Shown in pieces: positions 9,803-16,073 of a stretch of DNA of 64,000 nucleotides (within the stretch, counting starts at the first letter, position 1; each line of letters starts with the position of its first letter). The stretch comes from an uncultured Prevotella sp. (GTDB lineage: Bacteria > Bacteroidota > Bacteroidia > Bacteroidales > Bacteroidaceae). The stretch is taken from NCBI GenBank assembly GCA_900315035.1, contig OMXO01000002.1, positions 28,702-92,701 of the forward strand, read 5' to 3'. Under the pieces are notes generated by a model. It searched no databases. It saw only the letters and a list, made by a program, of their open reading frames with translations, and was not told the DNA's origin. Made by a program: the position numbers and the translations under genes.

Positions 9803-10291
9803 TTATTTTGATTTGTAGATGATAATTGAGAACAAGACGGTTTCTATGGGGAAGAGGCCGACGACTGCCAGGATGGGAATGACAGACGGTGAATTCATAC
9901 CAAGTAGGGTATAGGCAACTGCCAGAGGTGTTAACAGGAATGTGATGCCCATCACCCGAAGTAGCCGGATGGTAAGTTCTACCTGACGGATATTCCTGAT
10001 TTCGAAGGGCATATTGATGTGTCGTGGGAAATAGGCGCATACCATACATACGACGGCTCCTATTGTCAAGATGATGCAGGGGATGAGTAGTCCTGTTGGC
10101 GAGCCGTAGGCATTCGGCTTACCAGAAGCATCAAAATGGGTAGGCACGATGTCTGGTGCACGATGGATCATCCAGATTATCAGCCCCCAGACAATGATGG
10201 CTAAAATGACGAAAGCCACTTCAAAAACCGTTCCCTCTGTTGTGCGATGCACCTTGACGGACTTCAAATCAAAAGTGTTCTTCTGTTCCAT
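9803..10291 (-). CDS. DUF1648/SdpI-like membrane protein
   Basis: 162 residues with about four membrane segments (near 24-44, 70-90, 115-135, 140-158). Between the first two is the DUF1648 signature VPTHFDASGKPNAYGSPTG. SdpI-type proteins containing this domain act as immunity/signalling membrane proteins in Firmicutes, but in Bacteroidota the role is unknown and no such function is implied here. Lies 16 bases after the small membrane protein gene and 9 bases before the epimerase gene, so cotranscribed. Confidence 0.8.
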   Translation of the reverse strand: MEQKNTFDLKSVKVHRTTEGTVFEVAFVILAIIVWGLIIWMIHRAPDIVPTHFDASGKPNAYGSPTGLLIPCIILTIGAVVCMVCAYFPRHINMPFEIRNIRQVELTIRLLRVMGITFLLTPLAVAYTLLGMNSPSVIPILAVVGLFPIETVLFSIIIYKSK

Positions 10292-10307
10292 TTTTATCTG
10301 CTTAGTC

Positions 10308-10490
10308 TTACATTGGTGGGAGTTTGCGGACAGCCAGTAGTGTTGCTATGGTGCAAACAATACCTACTGTTAAAATCGAGAACGTGAAAGCCGTCACGCT
10401 CATGACATGAGACGTGAACAGCACTATCAGCATGGCAAGGAGCATGAACTGAAGTGCCATGATCAATATCAACGCTTTTTTCCTATTCAT
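10308..10490 (-). CDS. Small two-TM membrane protein
   Basis: 60 residues from the ATG at 10490 (MNRKKALIL...); an ATG three codons earlier at 10499 is possible. Two hydrophobic stretches fill the protein (ALILIMALQFMLLAMLIVLF and AFTFSILTVGIVCTIATLLA), ending RKLPPM. The start overlaps the 3' end of the regulator gene by 8 bases, which argues for translational coupling and against the longer frame reaching back to 10598. No family is recognised. Confidence 0.65.
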   Translation of the reverse strand: MNRKKALILIMALQFMLLAMLIVLFTSHVMSVTAFTFSILTVGIVCTIATLLAVRKLPPM

Positions 10491-10677
10491 TGTTGTCATC
10501 AGTTGGGGGGTGTTGTTTCTTTTTGGGCAGGCGTTTGGCTTTGCGCAGAGCCTCGGTGATGATCCACTGCAGTTGGCCGTTGGTGCTGCGGAACTCATCC
10601 GCAGCCCAGGCCTCTATAGCGTTCATCGTCTCAGCATCAACGCGGAGGATAAAACTCTTGGTATTTTTCTCTGCCAT
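10483..10677 (-). CDS. Arc-like ribbon-helix-helix DNA-binding protein
   Basis: 64 residues. The segment KSFILRVDAETMNAIEAWAADEFRSTNGQLQWIITEALRKA has the beta-strand plus two-helix layout of Arc/MetJ-type ribbon-helix-helix domains, followed by a basic tail (KRLPKKKQHPP) and an acidic end. Such proteins dimerise and bind operators. The start is 3 bases after the SPFH gene stop. The pairing of an SPFH protein with a small RHH protein suggests it may regulate this operon (inference). Confidence 0.8.
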   Translation of the reverse strand: MAEKNTKSFILRVDAETMNAIEAWAADEFRSTNGQLQWIITEALRKAKRLPKKKQHPPTDDNNE

Positions 10678-10680
10678 GAA

Positions 10681-11646
10681 TTAGTGGTTTAGTGTACCTG
10701 TATTGACTACGGGCTGAGCGGCATCGTCGCCACAAAGCACGACGAGCAGGTTGGAGACCATCGCAGCTTTCTTGTCATCGTCGAGGTCAACGATGTTTTC
10801 ATTGGAGAGCTTGTCGAGCGCCATCTTCACCATCGAGACGGCACCTTCTACAATCTTCTCACGAGCTGTGATGATGGCGGATGCCTGTTGACGGCGCAGC
10901 ATGACGGCTGCAATCTCTGGAGCATAGGCGAGATAGTTGATACGGGCTTCCACTACTTCGATGCCAGCAAGGGCCAGGCGTTCGTCGAGTTTCTGCTCTA
11001 GTTGCTCGTTGATTTCATCGGCACTTGATCGCAGGGTGGGCTCACCAGCCTTAGTATCCTCATCGTCATAAGCATATTGACCAGCCACTTGGCGCAGGGC
11101 AGCATCACTCTGTACACGGACAAAGTTTTCCAGTGCATTCATCAGACCTTTGGTGTCGCTGCCTACTGCATTGGGATTGGCAGCCATTGTCTGGGTGTCC
11201 ACTTCAAACAGGGCTTTGTAGGTATCCTTGAGTTTCCATACCAGTACTAGTCCGATCATCACGGGGTTGCCCGTCTTGTCGTTGACTTTAATGGGTTCTG
11301 CATCGAGATTGCGTGCGCGCAGGGATACCTTCTTCTGACCGTAGAAGGGGTTGATCCAATAGAAGCCTACTTGCTGGAAAGTGCCAGCATACTTGCCAAA
11401 CCAGTTGATGACCTTGGCCTCGTTCGGCTCAAGCTGCATGAAACTGCACATGCATACGATGTCGGCAATGAGCAACAGGATGCTGCCACCAAGCAGCCAT
11501 CCGCCACAGGCGCCGTCGCTGCCGTCGAGCTGAATGATGCTGAATACGATGCCTATGATAGAGGCAATGGCCAGTGCAAGTGTGACAAACAGCATCACAA
11601 AGCCGTTGATCACCGTTCCCTTGAAAACATACTCTTTATTCTCCAT
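10681..11646 (-). CDS. SPFH/Band 7 (prohibitin-homology) membrane protein
   Basis: 321 residues from the ATG at 11646 (MENKEYVFKG). Two hydrophobic segments (about 12-38 and 50-72) anchor it, followed by an SPFH domain: LEPNEAKVINWFGKYAGTFQQVGFYWINPFY, then SLRARNLDAEPIKVNDKTGNPVMIGLVLVWKL, and a predicted coiled coil with ALAGIEVVEARINYLAYAPEIAAVMLRRQQA. SPFH proteins build membrane microdomain scaffolds. A longer frame to 11739 begins with residues unlike the family, and the promoter at 11686 lies inside it, so the shorter start is right. First gene of the five-gene operon. Confidence 0.92.
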   Translation of the reverse strand: MENKEYVFKGTVINGFVMLFVTLALAIASIIGIVFSIIQLDGSDGACGGWLLGGSILLLIADIVCMCSFMQLEPNEAKVINWFGKYAGTFQQVGFYWINPFYGQKKVSLRARNLDAEPIKVNDKTGNPVMIGLVLVWKLKDTYKALFEVDTQTMAANPNAVGSDTKGLMNALENFVRVQSDAALRQVAGQYAYDDEDTKAGEPTLRSSADEINEQLEQKLDERLALAGIEVVEARINYLAYAPEIAAVMLRRQQASAIITAREKIVEGAVSMVKMALDKLSNENIVDLDDDKKAAMVSNLLVVLCGDDAAQPVVNTGTLNH

Positions 11647-11685
11647 AATGTTTAATTGTTTAAGATTGATATCATTTTGATATCG

Positions 11686-11715
11686 CAAAGATATGTATAT
11701 TTTTTGAATTGACAA
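11686..11715 (-). promoter_or_regulatory. Promoter of the SPFH operon
   Basis: Minus-strand TATCTTTG (11686-11693) with TTG (11713-11715) exactly 19 bases upstream. It leaves a leader of roughly 35 bases before the ATG at 11646. Confidence 0.75.
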
Positions 11716-11757
11716 TGAATTTCTTCTGTTTTTTAACAAGAATTACGAAAAATGTTG

Positions 11758-11765
11758 TATCTTTG
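11758..11765 (+). promoter_or_regulatory. -7 element of the DUF4421-like gene promoter
   Basis: TATCTTTG fits the TAnnTTTG consensus 28 bases before the ATG at 11794. The -33 side is only T-rich with no clean TTTG, so the promoter may be weaker than its divergent partner. Confidence 0.6.
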
Positions 11766-11793
11766 CATCCGAATAGTTTATTATATATAAGGT

Positions 11794-12954
11794 ATGCGTA
11801 AATTGATCTTGTTTTTTCTCATGATGTTAATTCCCTTGTCCGTCTGTGCTGGTGATGGCGAATCAGGGAAAAAGCAGCCTTTTATAGTCAAGGGTGTGAT
11901 GTGGGTGAAGACATTGATTGATTCTATGGCTGTGGCAACGGTAGATCGCAGTTATATAGAACAGCCAAAGAAACCTTGGGCCATAGAAGTTAGAACGGAT
12001 GCGAGTGAGAACTCTCTGAAGATGACATCTGAGTTTCCAAGGCCGAATGGTGGAGTGGCTTCTCTTACTGCCAAAACAAGCACGGGCTTTTCCACTTCAG
12101 CAGGTTTGTGGCTAGGCTATAGAGGGTATGGATTTGGTTGGTCGAAGGATCTGACAGGTGAAGGAACAACGTTCTCTTTGGGGGCGATGGGAGGAAGTTT
12201 CGGTATTAATTTCCGTATCAATACCTATCGTAGCGATACGCCGGATGTAACAATTAACTATTCAAGTACTGAGAAGAGTTACAACGAAACGGAAAAAGCT
12301 GAATTAGATGATCCGATTCGTGTCAGGTCACTCTTCCTCGATGGCTATTATATGTTTAATGGTAAGCACTTTTCTTATGCAGCAGCTTACGATCAATCGC
12401 TTATACAGAGAAAATCGGCTGGCTCTTTGATGGCCGGGCTGATGTACTATCACACCAGCGTATCCTTCGATGATAAATCCAATTGGCCATTGGTGGCTTT
12501 CATGAAAAATATAGGAAAATTGAAATTCTCCCAGGCCAGTGTAGGGGCTGGCTATGCTTACAACTGGGTGCCCGCCAGAGGCTGGCTGGTCAACGTGATG
12601 GTGATGCCCATGCTGCAGTTCTACAATAGTATCAGTGCATACGCCTACCGATTCTATGAGGATGGTATAGACATCACTGACGATATTATAATTGACTTTA
12701 ATGACGGGAAAGACGAGGATGTGGAGTACGGAGAGATAGATGAAAGCAACTTGGAGCTGAGAATGGGAGAGGTTTATAAGACTAATAACCGTATTGGCCT
12801 TAATTTCGATGCCCGTCTGGCGGTGGTTTATAATTGGAATAATTGCTATCTTAGGCTTTTCGGACATTATAATCGTTTCCCTTATCATAATGACAAAAGT
12901 AATGGGCGTCTGGCAGAATGGAGAGCCTATGCTGCTGTAGGATTCAGATTTTAG
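11794..12954 (+). CDS. DUF4421-like outer-membrane beta-barrel protein
   Basis: 386 residues with a signal peptide (MRKLILFFLMMLIPLSVCA). The body alternates aromatic/hydrophobic strands (GLWLGYRGYGFGWSKD, SLGAMGGSFGINFRINTY, YAYNWVPARGWLVNVMVMPML) and ends with the terminal-strand pattern RAYAAVGFRF, as outer-membrane barrels do. The overall style and the early segment YIEQPKKPWAIEVRTDASENSL resemble the Bacteroidota DUF4421 family, recalled from memory and not checked. Function unknown. mnmA begins 11 bases after its stop. Confidence 0.75.
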   Translation: MRKLILFFLMMLIPLSVCAGDGESGKKQPFIVKGVMWVKTLIDSMAVATVDRSYIEQPKKPWAIEVRTDASENSLKMTSEFPRPNGGVASLTAKTSTGFSTSAGLWLGYRGYGFGWSKDLTGEGTTFSLGAMGGSFGINFRINTYRSDTPDVTINYSSTEKSYNETEKAELDDPIRVRSLFLDGYYMFNGKHFSYAAAYDQSLIQRKSAGSLMAGLMYYHTSVSFDDKSNWPLVAFMKNIGKLKFSQASVGAGYAYNWVPARGWLVNVMVMPMLQFYNSISAYAYRFYEDGIDITDDIIIDFNDGKDEDVEYGEIDESNLELRMGEVYKTNNRIGLNFDARLAVVYNWNNCYLRLFGHYNRFPYHNDKSNGRLAEWRAYAAVGFRF

Positions 12955-12964
12955 TAACAAGGAA

Positions 12965-14047
12965 GTGAATATTCAGGAAATAGAAAATAAGCGAATAGCG
13001 GTGCTACTCTCGGGTGGAGTGGATAGCAGCGTTGTGGTCTATGAGTTTGCAAGGCTCGGGCTTCATCCGGACTGTTTCTATATCAAGATTGGTCCAGAGG
13101 AAGCGGAAGAGTGGGATTGTTCCTCAGAGGAGGATTTGGAGATGGCAACTGCTGTTGCCCGCAAGTTCGGATGCAGGCTTGAGGTGGTAGATTGCCATCA
13201 GGAATACTGGAATCAGGTGACAAAATATACGATGGACAAGGTAAAGTCGGGCTTCACCCCGAATCCTGACGTGATGTGTAATCGACTCATCAAGTTTGGA
13301 GCCTTTGATGAAAAGCGGGGCCATGACTACGACCTGATAGCTACAGGACATTATGCCCAGACTGAAATGGATGAGGACGGTCGAAAGTGGCTCGTTACAA
13401 GTCCTGATCCTGTGAAAGACCAGACCGATTTCTTGGCTCAGATATATGATTGGCAGTTAAGGAAGGCTTTATTCCCAATCGGACATTATGTAAAAGATGA
13501 GGTACGACAGATTGCTGAGCGCGAACATCTTGTGAATGCCAAGCGCAAAGATTCGCAAGGCATCTGTTTCCTTGGTAAGATCAATTATAACGACTATATC
13601 CGTCGCTATCTGGGAGAACAGCCAGGTGATGTGATTGAACTCGAGACTGGGAAGCGTATCGGCGAGCACAAAGGGCTCTGGTTCCATACTATCGGACAGC
13701 GTAAGGGTATGGGCTTCAGCGGAGGTCCTTGGTTTGTAGTGAAGAAAGATGTTGAAAATAATATCTTGTATGTCTCACACGGATACGATCCTGAAACGGC
13801 TTATAAGCAAGACTTCGCTATTCACGATTTTCACTCTCTGACGATGCCAATCTCTGATTTACGTCAGATTACATTCAAGATCCGGCACACACCAGGGTAT
13901 CTGCCTGCCAGCCTGGAACCGACAGGGGAAGGTTGTTTTATCGTGCATGCCAAGGACAAGATTCATGGTGTCGCCCCTGGTCAGTTCTGTGTGATCTATG
14001 ATGAACAGCATCACCGTTGCCTAGGCTCGGGAGAGATAGCATTCTAA
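12965..14047 (+). CDS. mnmA: tRNA-specific 2-thiouridylase MnmA
   Basis: 360 residues. Inserts sulfur at position 2 of U34 in tRNA-Lys/Glu/Gln. The PP-loop SGGVDSS is near residues 17-23. Both catalytic cysteines are present: Cys105 in NPDVMCNRLIKFG and Cys201 in DSQGICFLGK. GHYAQTE and HTIGQRKGMGF are further family motifs. The start is a GTG at 12965 preceded by AAGGAAG; no in-frame ATG occurs close enough to keep the PP-loop. It follows the barrel-protein gene by 10 bases and ends in a strong hairpin terminator. Confidence 0.95.
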   Translation: MNIQEIENKRIAVLLSGGVDSSVVVYEFARLGLHPDCFYIKIGPEEAEEWDCSSEEDLEMATAVARKFGCRLEVVDCHQEYWNQVTKYTMDKVKSGFTPNPDVMCNRLIKFGAFDEKRGHDYDLIATGHYAQTEMDEDGRKWLVTSPDPVKDQTDFLAQIYDWQLRKALFPIGHYVKDEVRQIAEREHLVNAKRKDSQGICFLGKINYNDYIRRYLGEQPGDVIELETGKRIGEHKGLWFHTIGQRKGMGFSGGPWFVVKKDVENNILYVSHGYDPETAYKQDFAIHDFHSLTMPISDLRQITFKIRHTPGYLPASLEPTGEGCFIVHAKDKIHGVAPGQFCVIYDEQHHRCLGSGEIAF

Positions 14048-14052
14048 AAAGA

Positions 14053-14092
14053 AATCCCGTCAATCGACGGGATTCTCATTTTTTATTTTTTT
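14053..14092. terminator. Rho-independent terminator between mnmA and GH67 gene
   Basis: A perfect 9-bp stem AATCCCGTC / GACGGGATT (14053-14061 with 14066-14074), a 4-base loop, then a T-rich tract on the plus strand (14079-14092). The right arm and loop also encode the last codons and stop of the convergent GH67 gene (stop at 14060-14062), so the element is shared by both transcripts. Confidence 0.85.
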
Positions 14093-15970
14093 GGAAAAAC
14101 TGCCAAAATAGTCGAGGCAGACTTTACGCCACTCACGGGCATTCTCCAGTTGATGCTGCATGCGGGTGTTAACCTCTTGCCAGCGTTGCTCGTCGATGAT
14201 GGGTTTTGCCTCCTGCCAGATGCGTACAAAGTCTTCTACTTCCTCTACACCACGGTTATAATGGAACTGCATCTCCTCATAAACCGTACGTCCACTCTTC
14301 ATGCGATGACTCCAGGGAACATGATGGAACCAAAGCAGATAACGTTCTGGGCAAGTGTTGATATCGTCGTACATCGAGCAATATGGCTCGCGATACTGTG
14401 CTGTGGCATCAGAACCAGTATGTGTTCTGTCAAATCCGATACCAAGGGAATCGGCTTTGTGATAGTAAACTGGGCACCACTCGATGGGGTATTGGGGGAT
14501 AAACCCATTGGGCTCAGGACCATAATGGTGATCGAAAGCAAAGATGTGGTGGAGTCCGATAGGCATCATGTAATCGACGCATGCTTCTCGACTTCGGAGC
14601 ATCATGCTTAAAAGAGGTGAGAGGTGAGAAGTGAGAGGTGAGAGATTATCATTCTGAGTTTTAAATGTTTGGGCGAGCCACTCCTTTGCGATGGCCTCGC
14701 TGGTAAGCATCGGGTTCCATGCTAAACGACCAAAAGCATACCAGTTTGCTTGTGCGAAATGATGGCCACACCAGTTCTTGTCAAGTCCGATGTTGGCTAC
14801 ACCAGCAATACCAACCAGCCTTTCTGGTGCCACAAAGCCGAAGAACTCACGCCACATGGGTGCAAGATATACCAGATGACGTGAATGTCCCAGATATTCT
14901 TGTGTTATCTGGAGCTCTGCCATCTGTTTCGTCCTACGGATGTTGTCGAAGATGGGAGCATAAGGTTCACGGGGCTGGAAATCCAGTGGGCCGTTTTTCG
15001 ACTGGAGAATCACATTACTACGGAATTTGCCATCGAGTTCCTTGAATTCAGATACAGCCTGTTTTACACGGTCTTCTCCTTTATGTTTGGCACCATAGAC
15101 AAACGAACGCCACATAATAATGCCCTTATAAGGGGCAACAGCCTCTGCCAGCATGTTTGCACCGTCGGCATGGGTACGGTTATAGTCGAAGGGACCAGGC
15201 TGTCCTTCAGAATTGGCTTTGACGAGGAATCCTCCGAAATCCGGGATCAACTGATAGATCTCCTTGGCTTTAGCCTTCCACCAGGCCTTGACTATAGGGT
15301 TAAGTGGATCGGCTGTCTTCAATACCTTCCCATTGTTGATACCTTTCATGGGAACAGACATTGGTGAGGCGAAATTCACAGAGAGATACACCTTGATGCC
15401 ATAAGGGCGCAGTATGTCTGCATACTCTTTCACCTTATTAATATATATGGCGGAAAGCATCTTGGGAGAAGCGTTCACATTGTTAAGTACAGTACCGTTA
15501 ATACCGATAGAAGCATTTGCGCTTGCGTATTCTTCGATGAGAGGAGTGTTGACGGCTTTCGGCTGTCCGTTCTCCAAGTCCCAAAAGATGCTACGCCCTG
15601 CATAACCACGCTCGATAGAACCGTCGAGGTTGTCCCAGTGGTTCAGAATGCGAAGATTGAAGTAGGGGGCTGAGTAACCCTGTTCTCCTCTCAGCAGTGC
15701 ATAGGCACCATAGAGTAAGCCGATCTCATTTTTGGCAGTAACGGTACTGCCCTTAATCTGATAAGCGTCTTCTTTCATGGATGGGTCAAGAACCAATGTG
15801 GCGTTCTCGCCTAAAAAGTACGTCCGGAGTTTGTCTGCCGCCAAACACTCCGGGCCAGTTACCTTAGCTTTATTAACAGGCTGGTAGCGCAGCCATAATT
15901 GATGACCGTCTTCTGCCTTCGTTAGTTGTACGAAGACCATAGTCAGAATGAGTAATGTTAGTTTTCTCAT
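14060..15970 (-). CDS. GH67 alpha-glucuronidase
   Basis: 636 residues with a signal peptide (MRKLTLLILTMVFVQLTKA). GH67 enzymes release (4-O-methyl)glucuronic acid from the non-reducing end of xylo-oligosaccharides. Family stretches include GYAGRSIFWDLENGQP, DFGGFLVKANSEGQPGP (the catalytic acid candidate is Glu255), MWRSFVYGAKHKGEDR, NGPLDFQPREP (catalytic Asp/Glu region) and HYGPEPNGFIPQYP. A 7-bp tandem repeat (14614-14644) encodes an apparent insertion, NLSPLTSHLSPL, in the C-terminal domain. The final codons form part of the shared terminator. Divergent from the GH35 gene; no SusCD pair is nearby. Confidence 0.93.
   Translation of the reverse strand: MRKLTLLILTMVFVQLTKAEDGHQLWLRYQPVNKAKVTGPECLAADKLRTYFLGENATLVLDPSMKEDAYQIKGSTVTAKNEIGLLYGAYALLRGEQGYSAPYFNLRILNHWDNLDGSIERGYAGRSIFWDLENGQPKAVNTPLIEEYASANASIGINGTVLNNVNASPKMLSAIYINKVKEYADILRPYGIKVYLSVNFASPMSVPMKGINNGKVLKTADPLNPIVKAWWKAKAKEIYQLIPDFGGFLVKANSEGQPGPFDYNRTHADGANMLAEAVAPYKGIIMWRSFVYGAKHKGEDRVKQAVSEFKELDGKFRSNVILQSKNGPLDFQPREPYAPIFDNIRRTKQMAELQITQEYLGHSRHLVYLAPMWREFFGFVAPERLVGIAGVANIGLDKNWCGHHFAQANWYAFGRLAWNPMLTSEAIAKEWLAQTFKTQNDNLSPLTSHLSPLLSMMLRSREACVDYMMPIGLHHIFAFDHHYGPEPNGFIPQYPIEWCPVYYHKADSLGIGFDRTHTGSDATAQYREPYCSMYDDINTCPERYLLWFHHVPWSHRMKSGRTVYEEMQFHYNRGVEEVEDFVRIWQEAKPIIDEQRWQEVNTRMQHQLENAREWRKVCLDYFGSFSKKIKNENPVD
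14614..14644. repeat. Heptanucleotide tandem repeat inside the GH67 gene
   Basis: Plus-strand units GAGGTGA, GAGGTGA, GAAGTGA, GAGGTGA and a partial GAG: four units plus three bases of a 7-bp repeat with one mismatch. On the coding strand it yields LSPLTSHLSPL. As 7 is not a multiple of 3, gain or loss of one unit would shift the GH67 reading frame. Confidence 0.85.
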
Positions 15971-15987
15971 AATCTACAAATTTTTTG

Positions 15988-15995
15988 CAAATATA
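15988..15995 (-). promoter_or_regulatory. -7 element of the GH67 gene promoter
   Basis: Minus-strand TATATTTG fits TAnnTTTG and lies 17 bases before the ATG codon ending at 15970. No convincing TTTG is seen about 20 bases upstream, suggesting a promoter that may need an activator. Confidence 0.55.
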
Positions 15996-16038
15996 TAAAA
16001 AAACTCCGTAATTCATCTCTTCCGTGTCTAAAAATTTG

Positions 16039-16046
16039 TATCTTTG
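16039..16046 (+). promoter_or_regulatory. -7 element of the GH35 gene promoter
   Basis: TATCTTTG precedes the GH35 start codons at 16065 and 16074. An in-frame TTG inside this box (16044) is therefore not the start. No clear -33 TTTG is seen, like the divergent GH67 promoter, which could indicate coordinated regulator-dependent control. Confidence 0.6.
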
Positions 16047-16073
16047 CAACCATTAACTAAAGAAATGATACAA

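Noticed and set aside
10491-10598. Longer version of the small membrane protein
   Set aside because: The extra N-terminus is a translation of the regulator gene in another frame; the start at 10490 overlaps the regulator stop as expected for coupled genes.
16044-16073. TTG start extending the GH35 protein by ten residues
   Set aside because: It overlaps the -7 box TATCTTTG; the ATGs at 16065/16074 lead straight into a signal peptide.
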